From Alphaproteobacteria bacterium (lineage in GTDB: Bacteria > Pseudomonadota > Alphaproteobacteria > JAAEOK01): 64,000 nucleotides of DNA. The position numbers and the translations under genes are program-made. This document shows, in pieces, positions 10,415-18,407 of the stretch. The DNA lies in NCBI GenBank assembly GCA_024244705.1, contig JAAEOK010000085.1:124001-188000 (forward strand), given 5' to 3'. Positions within the stretch are counted from its first letter, which is position 1, and the number at the start of each line of letters is the position of its first letter. The notes below the pieces were generated by a model. It was not told the origin of the DNA. It did no database searches and saw only the letters and a list, made by a program, of their open reading frames with translations.

Positions 10415-11725
10415 GTGACGCCGGGGGCACGCTTACAAAGCGCTATCGAGATACTCGGGCTGCTGGCGTCGGATAGGCGCCCGGCCGACCGCGTCCTGCG
10501 CGCCTGGTTCCGCGCCAACAGGTATGCCGGTGCCAAGGACCGCCGCACGATTTCGCGCCGCATCTACACCATCATCCGCAGCCGCGCCCGCCTCGATTGG
10601 TGGTGCTCGCGCCATTTGGGCGGTGAGGCGATTTCCGACCGCGATCGCATGATCGCCTCGCTGGTCCTTACCGACGGGCTGGAAGAGGGGGCGATTGCCG
10701 GGCTGTTCGATGGCGGAACTTATCGGCCGTTGCCGTTGACGGCGGCGGAGCGAACCCTGATCACGGCGCTCTGCGGCCACATGATCGACAGCGCCGAACA
10801 GCCGGAAACGGTTCGTGGCGAATACCCCGATTGGCTCGACGAATCGCTCCACAGCGCTTTCGACGGCGCCGTGGTGGCGGAGCTGCAGGCCCTCAATCGC
10901 CCGGCCCCGCTGGATATCCGGGTTAACTCGTTGAAGGCGACGCGTGAGTTCGTGCGCGCCGACCTTCAGGCGGTCGGCATCGCGGCCGAGCCGTTGCCGA
11001 TGTCGTCGTTCGGTCTGCGGATCGCCGAGGGCACGCCGATCGATCACACGCCGGCGTTCCGCAACGGCCTGATCGAAGTCCAGGACGAGGGGTCACAACT
11101 GATCGCCGCTCTGACCACGGCGCAGCCCGGCATGACGGTCGTCGATTATTGCGCCGGGGCCGGCGGCAAGACGCTGTCGCTGGCCGCCACGATGGAAGGG
11201 CGGGGTCGGCTCGTCGCGTGTGACATCGAGCAGCGTCGCCTGGCGGCCATGATGCCGCGCCTGCAGCGGGCCGGGATCAGAGGTTTCGTCGATGTGCGGC
11301 CGCTCGGTGGGGCCGGCAGGTTGACGGGTTTGGGAGACGGTGCCGACCGCGTGCTGGCCGACGTGCCGTGCAGCACATCGGGTGCTTGGCGGCGCGACCC
11401 AGCGGCAAAGTGGCGGCTGTCTCGCGGTGATCTCGACCTCTACGTGGCGACGCAGCGGGCGATCCTATCCGACGCCGCGGCATGCGTCGGGCATGGCGGG
11501 CAGTTGGTCTATGCGACCTGCTCGGTGCTGCCGGAAGAGAACGAGAATCAGGCGGCGTGGTTCCTCGACAGCCATGCGGATTTCGTCGCGCTGCCGGCCA
11601 ATGACGTGTGGGATGGGGTCGTCGAGCGGAGCTGTCCCTGTGGCGGACCCTATGTGAGGCTGAGCCCGGCACGGACCGCGACGGACGGCTATTTCATCGC
11701 CATTTTCGAGCGCCAGGGTCGGTGA
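10415..11725 (+). CDS. RsmB-type 16S rRNA (cytosine-C5) methyltransferase
   Basis: A 436-residue m5C RNA methyltransferase. The N-terminal third resembles the NusB-like domain of RsmB (RVLRAWFRANRYAGAKDR), followed by a Rossmann methyltransferase domain with VVDYCAGAGGKTLSLA. The two active-site cysteines are in DVPCSTSGAWRRDP and YATCSVLPEEN. The expected target is a single cytosine in 16S rRNA (C967 for E. coli RsmB), but alphaproteobacterial paralogues may differ, so no symbol is given. The GTG at 10415 follows an AGGAGGCGGCGGAGGG-rich stretch. It lies between guaB and guaA, a linkage seen in related genomes without a known functional reason. Confidence 0.85.
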   Translation: MTPGARLQSAIEILGLLASDRRPADRVLRAWFRANRYAGAKDRRTISRRIYTIIRSRARLDWWCSRHLGGEAISDRDRMIASLVLTDGLEEGAIAGLFDGGTYRPLPLTAAERTLITALCGHMIDSAEQPETVRGEYPDWLDESLHSAFDGAVVAELQALNRPAPLDIRVNSLKATREFVRADLQAVGIAAEPLPMSSFGLRIAEGTPIDHTPAFRNGLIEVQDEGSQLIAALTTAQPGMTVVDYCAGAGGKTLSLAATMEGRGRLVACDIEQRRLAAMMPRLQRAGIRGFVDVRPLGGAGRLTGLGDGADRVLADVPCSTSGAWRRDPAAKWRLSRGDLDLYVATQRAILSDAAACVGHGGQLVYATCSVLPEENENQAAWFLDSHADFVALPANDVWDGVVERSCPCGGPYVRLSPARTATDGYFIAIFERQGR

Positions 11726-11768
11726 GCCCTTGCATACGCGCGTCCGAACTGTTCCATAGGATCGAATT

Positions 11769-13316
11769 ATGACCGACCGTATCCTGATCCTCGATTTCGG
11801 TTCCCAGGTCACCCAGCTGATCGCCCGGCGATTGCGGGAGGCGGGGGTCTATTGCGAGATCGCACCGTTCAGCACCGCGGCCGAGCGGATCGAAGCCTTC
11901 GCGCCGAAAGCCATTATCCTTTCCGGCGGGCCGGCGTCGGTTATCGACGACGACACGCCACGGGCGCCCGACATCGTCTTCGAGATGGGCGTGCCGTTGC
12001 TCGGCATCTGCTATGGGCAAATGACCCTGTGCGCGCAACTCGGCGGCGGCGTCGAGAGCGCCGACCATCGCGAATTCGGCCGCGCCTTCATCGAGGTTGT
12101 CGACGACTGCGCGCTGTTCGATGGACTCTGGGACAAGGGGCAGCGCGAGCAGGTCTGGATGAGCCACGGCGACCGGGTCGAATCCTTGCCGCAAGGATTT
12201 CGTGCCGTCGCCGTCAGCGAGAACGCACCGTTTGCGGTGATTGCCGACGACGGGCGGAAATATTACGGCCTCATGTTCCACCCCGAGGTCGTCCATACGC
12301 CTCAGGGTGGGCGGCTGCTGGCCAATTTCGCCCATCATGTCGCCGGATGCCGCGGCGACTGGACGATGGCCGCGTTCAAGGATTCGGCGATCTCGCAAAT
12401 TCGCGCGCAGGTGGCGAAGGGACGTGTCATCTGTGGCCTATCGGGCGGTGTCGATTCGTCGGTCGCCGCGGTCCTCATCCATGAGGCGATCGGCGATCAG
12501 TTGACCTGCATCTTCGTCGATCACGGCCTGCTGCGGGCCGGCGAGGCCGAAGAGGTCGAAACCGTGTTCCGCCGCAAATACAACATCCCCTTGGTGGCGC
12601 GGAACGCGAGCGACCTCTTCCTGTCGCGCCTCGATGGCGTCGACGATCCGGAGCGCAAGCGCAAAATCGTCGGCGCCACCTTCATCGACGTCTTCGAGGA
12701 GGAGGCCGGCAAGCTCGGCGGGGCGGATTTCCTCGCCCAGGGCACGCTCTATCCCGACGTCATCGAATCGGTGTCATCTACCGGCGGGCCAAGCGTCACC
12801 ATCAAGTCGCATCATAATGTCGGCGGCCTGCCCGAGCGCATGAACATGAAGCTGGTCGAGCCGCTGCGCGAGCTGTTCAAGGACGAGGTTCGCGCCCTCG
12901 GCCGCGAATTGGGGCTGCCGGAGTCCTTGGTCGGCCGCCATCCGTTTCCCGGACCCGGGCTCGCCATCCGCATTCCGGGCGCGATTACGCCCGAAAAGCT
13001 GGAGATCCTGCGCAAGGCGGACGCGATCTATCTCGAAGAGATCCGGGCCGCCGGGCTCTATGATGCGATCTGGCAGGCGTTCGCCGTCCTGCTGCCGGTC
13101 AAGACGGTCGGCGTCATGGGGGACGGGCGAACCTACGAGTATGTCTGCGGTCTGCGAGCGGTGACCTCGACCGACGGCATGACGGCGGAATCGTTTCCCT
13201 TCGCCCACGAGTTTCTCGACCACACCGCGACCCGCATCGTCAACGAGGTCCGCGGCGTCAACCGGGTGGTCTACGACGTGACCTCGAAACCGCCCGGCAC
13301 CATCGAGTGGGAGTGA
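11769..13316 (+). CDS. guaA: GMP synthase (glutamine-hydrolysing)
   Basis: A 515-residue two-domain enzyme that converts XMP to GMP using glutamine and ATP. The N-terminal class I glutaminase carries Cys81 in LLGICYGQM and the His/Glu pair in [13 protein letters not shown]. The ATP pyrophosphatase domain has the PP-loop [12 protein letters not shown], and the C-terminal dimerisation domain ends in the family's invariant PPGTIEWE. The protein is complete, but its last 162 bp (13153-13314) are duplicated at 15014-15175 with 8 differences. The present 3' end was therefore probably supplied by an integrated element that restored the reading frame. Confidence 0.98.
   Translation: MTDRILILDFGSQVTQLIARRLREAGVYCEIAPFSTAAERIEAFAPKAIILSGGPASVIDDDTPRAPDIVFEMGVPLLGICYGQMTLCAQLGGGVESADHREFGRAFIEVVDDCALFDGLWDKGQREQVWMSHGDRVESLPQGFRAVAVSENAPFAVIADDGRKYYGLMFHPEVVHTPQGGRLLANFAHHVAGCRGDWTMAAFKDSAISQIRAQVAKGRVICGLSGGVDSSVAAVLIHEAIGDQLTCIFVDHGLLRAGEAEEVETVFRRKYNIPLVARNASDLFLSRLDGVDDPERKRKIVGATFIDVFEEEAGKLGGADFLAQGTLYPDVIESVSSTGGPSVTIKSHHNVGGLPERMNMKLVEPLRELFKDEVRALGRELGLPESLVGRHPFPGPGLAIRIPGAITPEKLEILRKADAIYLEEIRAAGLYDAIWQAFAVLLPVKTVGVMGDGRTYEYVCGLRAVTSTDGMTAESFPFAHEFLDHTATRIVNEVRGVNRVVYDVTSKPPGTIEWE
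13153..13314 (+). repeat. Left copy of duplicated guaA 3' end (putative attachment region)
   Basis: This 162 bp block inside guaA matches 15014-15175 at 154 positions by direct alignment. The longest identical run near its 5' edge is GCGGTGACCTCGACCGA (13158-13174), a candidate recombination core. Similarity stops after GAGT at 13314, just before the end of the guaA stop codon. Confidence 0.85.
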
Positions 13317-13613
13317 GAGTATTAGAAACGGCCACGATCGGCGGCAACAGCGCGCGAAAGCGTAAAGGCTTCTGGCGATAGTTCCCAAATAAGAACAAAT
13401 GTATGATGATGGAATTCGCCGCACTAACTTCACGCCAAGATGGACATCCCGTTCATTGTCGCAACTTGGTCCGCTTTGCACGACAGTCGGAAACTAGCTG
13501 TCGGGGCCAGCTGGCCAAATGAGGCGCAAGCGGCCGTTTCCTGCAAGTTCTCGAACGGTTGACAGTGTGCGAAAAGCTGACCTTAGCTGGCTCGTTGCAC
13601 GCCTATCGCCATC
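13317..13613. other. Non-coding left part of the guaA islet
   Basis: This 297 bp A+T-richer stretch follows the guaA stop codon and precedes the 3' end of the HEPN-motif gene, which converges on guaA. No gene, terminator hairpin or recombinase fragment was recognised in it. GTTC-N8-GAAC near 13381-13397 is a weak inverted repeat of unknown meaning. Confidence 0.4.
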
Positions 13614-14954
13614 TCACGGCCCTGGCTTTTCACTGCCTGACATTTCCAATCCGCGTCGGGTCTCTGCAATTCCCCGCCAAAGCTCTATTTCTTTGTCGAA
13701 GCCTTCAGGTTGAACGATGACATTCACAGGTATAAACGCATCCTTCCTAGCAATCTCTTTCCCGCTTTCGGTATCAACTATTTCAAGGCTCCCATTAAGT
13801 AAGTACCATTTCTGGAAATCAATCAGGTCGGCCTTTCTATCCGCGTAGGCCGCTGAGTCGTCATCTGAGATCCCAAAGACGCCTTCGTAAATGTCGAATT
13901 CCAATCGTTCTTCCGCAAAGTTGAGGTAAAACTTGGCCTGTAGCGAGCCGTCTTCTCTCCCATAGATCAACAAGGCTCGCGAACCAATTTGCTCAAGTTG
14001 AAGTGGCACCAATCCTTCAAGAGCCGGAAAAGGTGGTTTCCCACGCAAACGAACAGATATAGTCGGGAGGTCAAACTGAGTGCCGGGAGGAATGGCGTCC
14101 CCACGTATAAGCTTTTCGACATGGTCATCGGCAAAAGCAGCTTTGAACCCCGCAAGCTCATGGTGGTGTTCACGATACACCGTCATCGAGGTCTTAAAGT
14201 CCAATTCTTCTTCGATCGCCATTTCGGCAAGACTTTCAATGATCGGCAGTTCGCGATACAGACGCCGAGAGTCCGCCGGGTCATCTGGATCAATAATTGG
14301 GTCCGCATTGGCGTGGGCAATCGCGCAGCGCCCCGACTCGAACAGGTGTAACGCGATGTCAGCAACGCCTTCGGCCTTCAACTCTGCAACGGCATTCTTG
14401 GCATGCATGTTTTCTAGTCTTCCAATGACGTCCGGCATCCACGCCCGTCGTGCGGGACCGTCTCCGACCGCTACTTCAATCGCACGAAAAAAGGAGAGGA
14501 ATGAATAAGCAGGGTGACTTAATCCCCGCCCTTCGCGCATCAGTGCTAAGGCAAGTTTTGCTCTCTCGGAATCGATAACCGGCAGGTAAGGAAGGTCGAA
14601 ACCATCACGGATTACGTAACCGCCTTCCTTGCCTCGCCCAATTGAATGGGGAAGGCTACCACCGGAAAAGGCTTCGAGCACCGCTCCCTTACCTTCGACC
14701 CATGAGATCACACTCAGAAATCGGAGGATGCGCTTCCGCAATTCGTCCCGTGAAATACCATCAGCGCGGGCTGCAATCCCCGGAAAGGCATCGCGTGTGA
14801 CTGGAATAGTCCAATAATTCCACCCATCGTACGGCAGCTCTTGAACTCTGACCGGCCACGCGATGGAAGTGTCGATATTCGCGACAACCCAGTCACCGCG
14901 ACGCTTCAATTCGTCGGTCCAAACTTCTTTCAGTTCAAGAATTTCAAGCTTCAT
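13614..14954 (-). CDS. HEPN-motif hypothetical protein carried in the guaA islet
   Basis: A 446-residue protein without signal peptide or membrane segment. The central helical part is the best clue: [15 protein letters not shown] (150-164), then [11 protein letters not shown] with Arg209 and His214 spaced as Rx4H, then a helix [17 protein letters not shown]. This order resembles HEPN domains, whose Rx4-6H motif forms an RNase site in many toxins and defence proteins; it also recalls proteins annotated as MauJ-like, a comparison made from memory only. The C-terminal 170 residues look beta-rich and have no recognised family. The ATG at 14954 begins [12 protein letters not shown]; an upstream extension to 15122 would run through the antisense of the displaced guaA tail and is rejected. 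As sole cargo of a small integrated islet it may be a defence or selfish gene; no direct evidence of function is visible. Confidence 0.6.
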   Translation of the reverse strand: MKLEILELKEVWTDELKRRGDWVVANIDTSIAWPVRVQELPYDGWNYWTIPVTRDAFPGIAARADGISRDELRKRILRFLSVISWVEGKGAVLEAFSGGSLPHSIGRGKEGGYVIRDGFDLPYLPVIDSERAKLALALMREGRGLSHPAYSFLSFFRAIEVAVGDGPARRAWMPDVIGRLENMHAKNAVAELKAEGVADIALHLFESGRCAIAHANADPIIDPDDPADSRRLYRELPIIESLAEMAIEEELDFKTSMTVYREHHHELAGFKAAFADDHVEKLIRGDAIPPGTQFDLPTISVRLRGKPPFPALEGLVPLQLEQIGSRALLIYGREDGSLQAKFYLNFAEERLEFDIYEGVFGISDDDSAAYADRKADLIDFQKWYLLNGSLEIVDTESGKEIARKDAFIPVNVIVQPEGFDKEIELWRGIAETRRGLEMSGSEKPGP

Positions 14955-15013
14955 CGCAGAATCTGCCTCACAACGGGATCGCGGATTTGCCTCTAAACTC
15001 GACTTCACACCGT

Positions 15014-15175
15014 TGCGCGCGGTGACCTCGACCGATGGCATGACGGCGGAGCCGTTTCCCTTCGCCCACGAGTTTCTCGACCACACCGCGACCCGCATCG
15101 TCAACGAGGTCCGCGGGGTCAATCGGGTGGTCTATGACGTGACCTCGAAACCACCCGGCACCATCGAGTGGGAGT
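15014..15175 (+). pseudogene. Displaced guaA 3' end (right copy)
   Basis: This fragment encodes the last part of GMP synthase ([19 protein letters not shown] to GTIEWE) without any start of its own. Compared with the live copy at 13153, 8 of 162 bases differ. Inside the translated tail most changes are synonymous, with one Ser to Pro replacement. The stop codon is lost, so the frame reads through IEWE into eight more residues before TGA at 15199-15201. It is interpreted as the original guaA terminus displaced by islet integration. The mostly synonymous differences indicate that the copy now in use came from a related but different genome. Confidence 0.8.
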
Positions 15176-15478
15176 ACGGGCTTTGCCCGGGCGCGCTATG
15201 ACGAGCACTGTCGTGATGCTAGCGGACGATTGAACGCGGGCAAACCAGCAACCCCGCCTGGGATCCGCCGGCGGGGTTGCGTTGTGGGTGGCTTGAAAGC
15301 TCACCGCCCGATCCGAGACCGGGCCATTTCTCTATGATGTGGTTTCGTTTTTTGAGGACGAGTCTTGATTGTCCGGCGGGATCATCTTCCGAACCTCCTC
15401 TTCAACGACCAACCATATCATAGATCTCCAGCCAACTGAATGGCGGCGGCCGATTTCGACGCCAATCGAGCGAAAATC
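15176..15478. other. Non-coding interval right of the guaA islet
   Basis: This 303 bp stretch holds one strong hairpin (15248-15280, listed separately) and no convincing gene. A 29-codon frame on the minus strand (15332-15421) was considered and rejected for lack of supporting evidence. Confidence 0.5.
15248..15280 (+). terminator. Strong hairpin, probable transcription terminator
   Basis: GCAACCCCGCC (15248-15258) and GGCGGGGTTGC (15270-15280) are perfect 11 bp complements around an 11-base loop. The downstream sequence is only mildly T-rich (GTTGTGGG). The position, 72 bp beyond the displaced guaA tail, fits the original guaA operon terminator. Confidence 0.6.
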
Positions 15479-15754
15479 TTAGTGCCGCGCGACGAGACCC
15501 AGCGACGGCCAAGCCGGCCGGGTCGCGACATCCTTCGATCCGCAACCGCTGCAGCGGGTCCGGGCGCCGACCTCGGGCACCGGAAAGTCGGGACCGAGCT
15601 CACCGATCAGCATCTCGACCGCCAAAACCGCATTGTGGCTACAGCGGTTGCACCAGCAGAAGACATCGATCCGGGCGTCACCGAGCTCGCCGAGCGTGGT
15701 CGGACGGCGCTTGCCCTCCTCGGCGGCGAGGTGACTGTTCTTGATCCCGGCCAT
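15479..15754 (-). CDS. Small zinc-ribbon protein
   Basis: A 91-residue protein with two Cys-x2-Cys pairs, CWCNRC and CSGC, about 35 residues apart, which should bind one zinc. Between them lies a conserved-looking segment (LIGELGPDFPVPEVGAR). Short proteins of this type occur in related Rhodospirillales genomes without assigned function. The ATG at 15754 is used; the frame continues upstream to a possible start at 15784 (MFCSLERIVT), and no ribosome-binding site favours either. It is followed only by the non-coding interval near the guaA islet. A role in nucleic-acid or protein binding would be a guess. Confidence 0.6.
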   Translation of the reverse strand: MAGIKNSHLAAEEGKRRPTTLGELGDARIDVFCWCNRCSHNAVLAVEMLIGELGPDFPVPEVGARTRCSGCGSKDVATRPAWPSLGLVARH

Positions 15755-15854
15755 GGTGACGATCCGTTCGAGAGAACAGAACATAACAAGAACATTTATG
15801 TGGGATCAAGCGCGCTTGGCGAGGCGACGGAGTTCTGCGGATTAGTTTTGCGTT

Positions 15855-16205
15855 CTAAGCGCGGCGCGCCGGCGAAACCGAGCGAAGCTGGCGCTCGAGA
15901 GCGACGATGGCCTCGTCGATCGTCCCCGCGCGGCTAACCTGGCACGGACCACGGGTCACCACGTAGCGCGGCGTTTCGCGCGCGCCGCGGGCTTCCTTGG
16001 CGACGGAGAAGACGGGCATCTCGGCGCTGTTGCGGAACACCGAAAACACCGCCCGGCGACCATCATGATCGATCGCGTAGTCGCGCCATTCTCCACTGAT
16101 GACCCGTCGACTATAAACATTGAGGAGTTTACTGAGCTCGCGGCGGTCGAAAAAAACAACCTGTGGACGGGCTTTGAAGTCCGCGATGCTCAGCACCTGT
16201 CCCAT
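15855..16205 (-). CDS. DUF2794 family protein
   Basis: A 116-residue protein matching the alphaproteobacterial DUF2794 family. Its core pattern is VVFFDRRELSKLLNVYSRRV followed by GEWRDYAIDH and RRAVFSVFRNSAE. The function of the family is unknown. The ATG at 16205 places VFFDRREL at residue 16 as in other members and has AAGGAG about 10 bases upstream; a longer frame to 16322 would start in the divergent intergenic region. It is transcribed away from yfgM-bamB-der. Confidence 0.85.
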   Translation of the reverse strand: MGQVLSIADFKARPQVVFFDRRELSKLLNVYSRRVISGEWRDYAIDHDGRRAVFSVFRNSAEMPVFSVAKEARGARETPRYVVTRGPCQVSRAGTIDEAIVALERQLRSVSPARRA

Positions 16206-16342
16206 TGGCAGGACGCTCCTTTCGGTGACATTTCCATGACCAATCGTCCCCCATTTTGGAAGGGCTGTCCAGCGCCGATAATTCAACGGCCAGAAGGATT
16301 TGGCGATTACCGTCAAAACCATTCGGAAACCCGAGGCGGTGT

Positions 16343-16371
16343 TTGCGTTTAGCGAAACGGCGGGCTATTTT
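16343..16371 (+). promoter_or_regulatory. Putative sigma-70 promoter of yfgM-bamB-der
   Basis: TTGCGT at 16343-16348 and TATTTT at 16366-16371 are separated by 17 bp. They match the consensus at 3 and 4 positions respectively, and transcription would start about 34 bases before the yfgM ATG. Confidence 0.45.
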
Positions 16372-16411
16372 ACGCCGCTCCGACCCCAGCGGGCGCTCCG
16401 GGAATCATCGA

Positions 16412-17056
16412 ATGGCCGACATTTTCCAAGAAGTCGACGAAGACCTTCGTCACGAACGCTACGCCAAGCTGTGGAAAAAGTACGGCGGGATTGCGATCGG
16501 CATAGCGGTCTTTGTCGTGCTTGCCATCGCCGTATCCACCGGCTGGCGCCAATACCAGATCAGCCAGGGCGAAGCGGCGGGCGAAGCCTTCGCGGTGGCG
16601 CTCGACGCCTTCGAACAAGGCGATGATGGGACGGCGGCGACGGCCTTCGCCGAATTGGCCGAATCCGCCGGCGATGGCTATGCGGTGCTGGCCCGGCTGC
16701 AGGAAGCGGAGGCCCGCGCCCGCGCCGGCGATACCGAGACCTCGGTGGCGATCCTCGAGCGGGTCGCCGACGATCCGTCGACCGACCCCATATTCCGCGA
16801 TCTCACGGTTCTGTTGCTGGCGCTCAACACCCTCGACAGCGGCGATCCGGTCGCCTTGACCGCCCGTCTGCAGCCGCTGACCGCGGAGACGAGCCCGTGG
16901 CGGTATAGCGCCCAGGAGTTGATCGCCCTGTTGGCGATACGAACCGGCGAAACCGGGCGGGCCCGTGACCTGTTGACGGCCTTATCCGACGACGATACCG
17001 CGCCGATTGGCCTCCGCGCCCGGGCCACCGAAATATTGGCCACGCTCGGTGGATAG
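16412..17056 (+). CDS. YfgM-like tetratricopeptide membrane protein
   Basis: A 214-residue protein with a short cytoplasmic N-terminus, one membrane segment (about residues 25-45, AIGIAVFVVLAIAVS) and a periplasmic helical-repeat domain. The N-terminal pattern DEDLRHERYAKLWKKYG is typical of the family. In E. coli YfgM is an ancillary SecYEG translocon subunit that connects to periplasmic chaperones. Gene order yfgM-bamB-der is the same as in E. coli, which supports the call. The ATG at 16412 is preferred over an upstream in-frame start at 16256 that would lie in the promoter region. bamB begins 4 bases after the stop. Confidence 0.85.
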   Translation: MADIFQEVDEDLRHERYAKLWKKYGGIAIGIAVFVVLAIAVSTGWRQYQISQGEAAGEAFAVALDAFEQGDDGTAATAFAELAESAGDGYAVLARLQEAEARARAGDTETSVAILERVADDPSTDPIFRDLTVLLLALNTLDSGDPVALTARLQPLTAETSPWRYSAQELIALLAIRTGETGRARDLLTALSDDDTAPIGLRARATEILATLGG

Positions 17057-17060
17057 GGGC

Positions 17061-18404
17061 ATGGCGATGAGCGCCTTCTTGTGGCGGGTCACCGTCGTGC
17101 TCGGCCTCGGCCTTGCCGTGACGGGATGCGTCGACTTTCAGGATCTTCTCGGAACCGGCGACGACGATGAACCGCTCGTCGGCGAGCGAATTCCCGTCAT
17201 GGTGCTCGATACGAAAATCCAGCAGGACCGCTCGCTGGCCGATCTCGATGTCCAGATACCGCCGCCGGTCAAGAACGTGAGCTGGGCTCAGGCCGGTGGC
17301 GTACCGAGCCACGCCATGCATCACCTCGCGTCGAGCGAGCTGCCGCAGCGGGAGTGGGAGGTCAGCATCGGCGAGGGAACGGGCGGCGAGGACCGCTTGA
17401 TGGCAGCGCCGATCATCGGCGATGGCCGGATCTACACCATCGATTCCGAGGCTATGGTGGCCGCCTTCGACGCGACAACCGGGGCCGAGATCTGGTCGGT
17501 CGAAGTCCTTCCGGAAGAGGAAGAGGAAGGCAATCTGGGCGGTGGCATCGCCTTCGACCAGGGCCGCCTTTATGTGACCACAGGCGCCGCCGAATCCATC
17601 GCGCTTGACGCGGCGACCGGCGGCGAGATTTGGCGCGTTCGCATGCGGGGCCCGATTCGCGCGGCGCCGACGGTTTATGCCGGTCGGGTATTCGCGGTCA
17701 CCATCGACAGCCAGCTGCAGGCCCTCGATGCCACCGACGGACGCGAAATGTGGTCCCACGCCGGGATCACCGAGTTGGCATCCATCCTTGGCTATGCCAG
17801 CCCGGCAGCGGACGGCAACACACTGATCGCCGTTTACCCGTCGGGCGAGATATTTGCGTTTCGGATCGATACCGGGCGGACGGTGTGGAACGACGCCTTG
17901 GTGTCGTTGCGCCGTGTTGATGCGATTTCATCGCTGTCGACGATTCGCGGGCAGCCGGTGATCTATGACAATCAGGTCTACGTCATTGGTCATAGTGGCC
18001 GGATGGTGGCAATCGACCTGCGCACCGGTGGCAGGGTCTGGGAGCAGGATTTCGGCGGCATCGAGACGCCGTGGGTCGCCGGCGATTTCATTTTCGTGCT
18101 GACCAACAACGCGGAATTGGTCGCGATCGCGCGGCGAAACGGCGGCATCAGATGGGTGCGGCCGCTGCCGCTTTACGATGATCCCGAGGATCGCACGGGT
18201 CCGATAATGTGGAGTGGTCCGGTGCTTGCCGGTGACCGCCTCATCGTCGCCGGCAACAATGAAATCATGGCGGCGTTTTCTCCCTACACGGCGGAACTCC
18301 TCGGAACGGTGGAGCTCGATGACGGTGTGGCGATGTCGCCGGTGGTCGCCGACGGTACGATTTATTTCCTGACCGAAGACGCCGAACTTATCGCCTATCG
18401 GTGA
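17061..18404 (+). CDS. bamB: Outer membrane assembly lipoprotein BamB
   Basis: A 447-residue beta-propeller lipoprotein of the BAM complex, which folds and inserts outer-membrane proteins. A lipoprotein signal peptide ends in LAVTGC with the modified cysteine at residue 23. The rest contains PQQ-type repeats with recurring TGAEIW, TGGEIWRV, DGREMW, TGRTVWN and TGGRVWEQ blades. It is somewhat longer than the E. coli protein (392), with an acidic linker after the signal (GTGDDDE). ATG 17061 with AGGGGC just upstream is preferred over the longer frame from 17007, which overlaps yfgM. der follows after 3 bases. Confidence 0.93.
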   Translation: MAMSAFLWRVTVVLGLGLAVTGCVDFQDLLGTGDDDEPLVGERIPVMVLDTKIQQDRSLADLDVQIPPPVKNVSWAQAGGVPSHAMHHLASSELPQREWEVSIGEGTGGEDRLMAAPIIGDGRIYTIDSEAMVAAFDATTGAEIWSVEVLPEEEEEGNLGGGIAFDQGRLYVTTGAAESIALDAATGGEIWRVRMRGPIRAAPTVYAGRVFAVTIDSQLQALDATDGREMWSHAGITELASILGYASPAADGNTLIAVYPSGEIFAFRIDTGRTVWNDALVSLRRVDAISSLSTIRGQPVIYDNQVYVIGHSGRMVAIDLRTGGRVWEQDFGGIETPWVAGDFIFVLTNNAELVAIARRNGGIRWVRPLPLYDDPEDRTGPIMWSGPVLAGDRLIVAGNNEIMAAFSPYTAELLGTVELDDGVAMSPVVADGTIYFLTEDAELIAYR

Positions 18405-18407
18405 CCG

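Larger units (their letters stand above)
13153..15175. mobile_element. Small integrated islet at the guaA 3' end, without integrase
   Basis: The islet is bounded by two 162 bp near-identical copies of the guaA 3' end and contains about 1.7 kb of visibly lower-GC DNA (26 of 60 bases G or C at 13741-13800). The layout is that left by site-specific integration into guaA: the element carries a replacement gene end, so guaA stays intact, and the native end is displaced downstream. Only one gene, on the opposite strand, lies inside. No recombinase, excisionase or replication gene is present, so this is either a deletion remnant or a cassette moved in trans by a related integrase. Confidence 0.75.

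Noticed and set aside
13381-13397. GTTC-N8-GAAC considered as a LexA site in the guaA islet
   Set aside because: The alphaproteobacterial SOS box is a direct repeat GTTC-N7-GTTC; this inverted form with N8 spacing does not fit and lies downstream of both neighbouring genes.
14863-15201. Open frame of 112 codons on the plus strand ending in a GuaA-like tail
   Set aside because: Its second half is the displaced guaA 3' end and its first half is antisense to the islet gene, so it is not an independent gene.
15332-15421. Possible 29-residue peptide gene on the minus strand, starting at 15421
   Set aside because: GAGGAGG lies inside rather than before it, the sequence matches no known family, and such frames are expected by chance.
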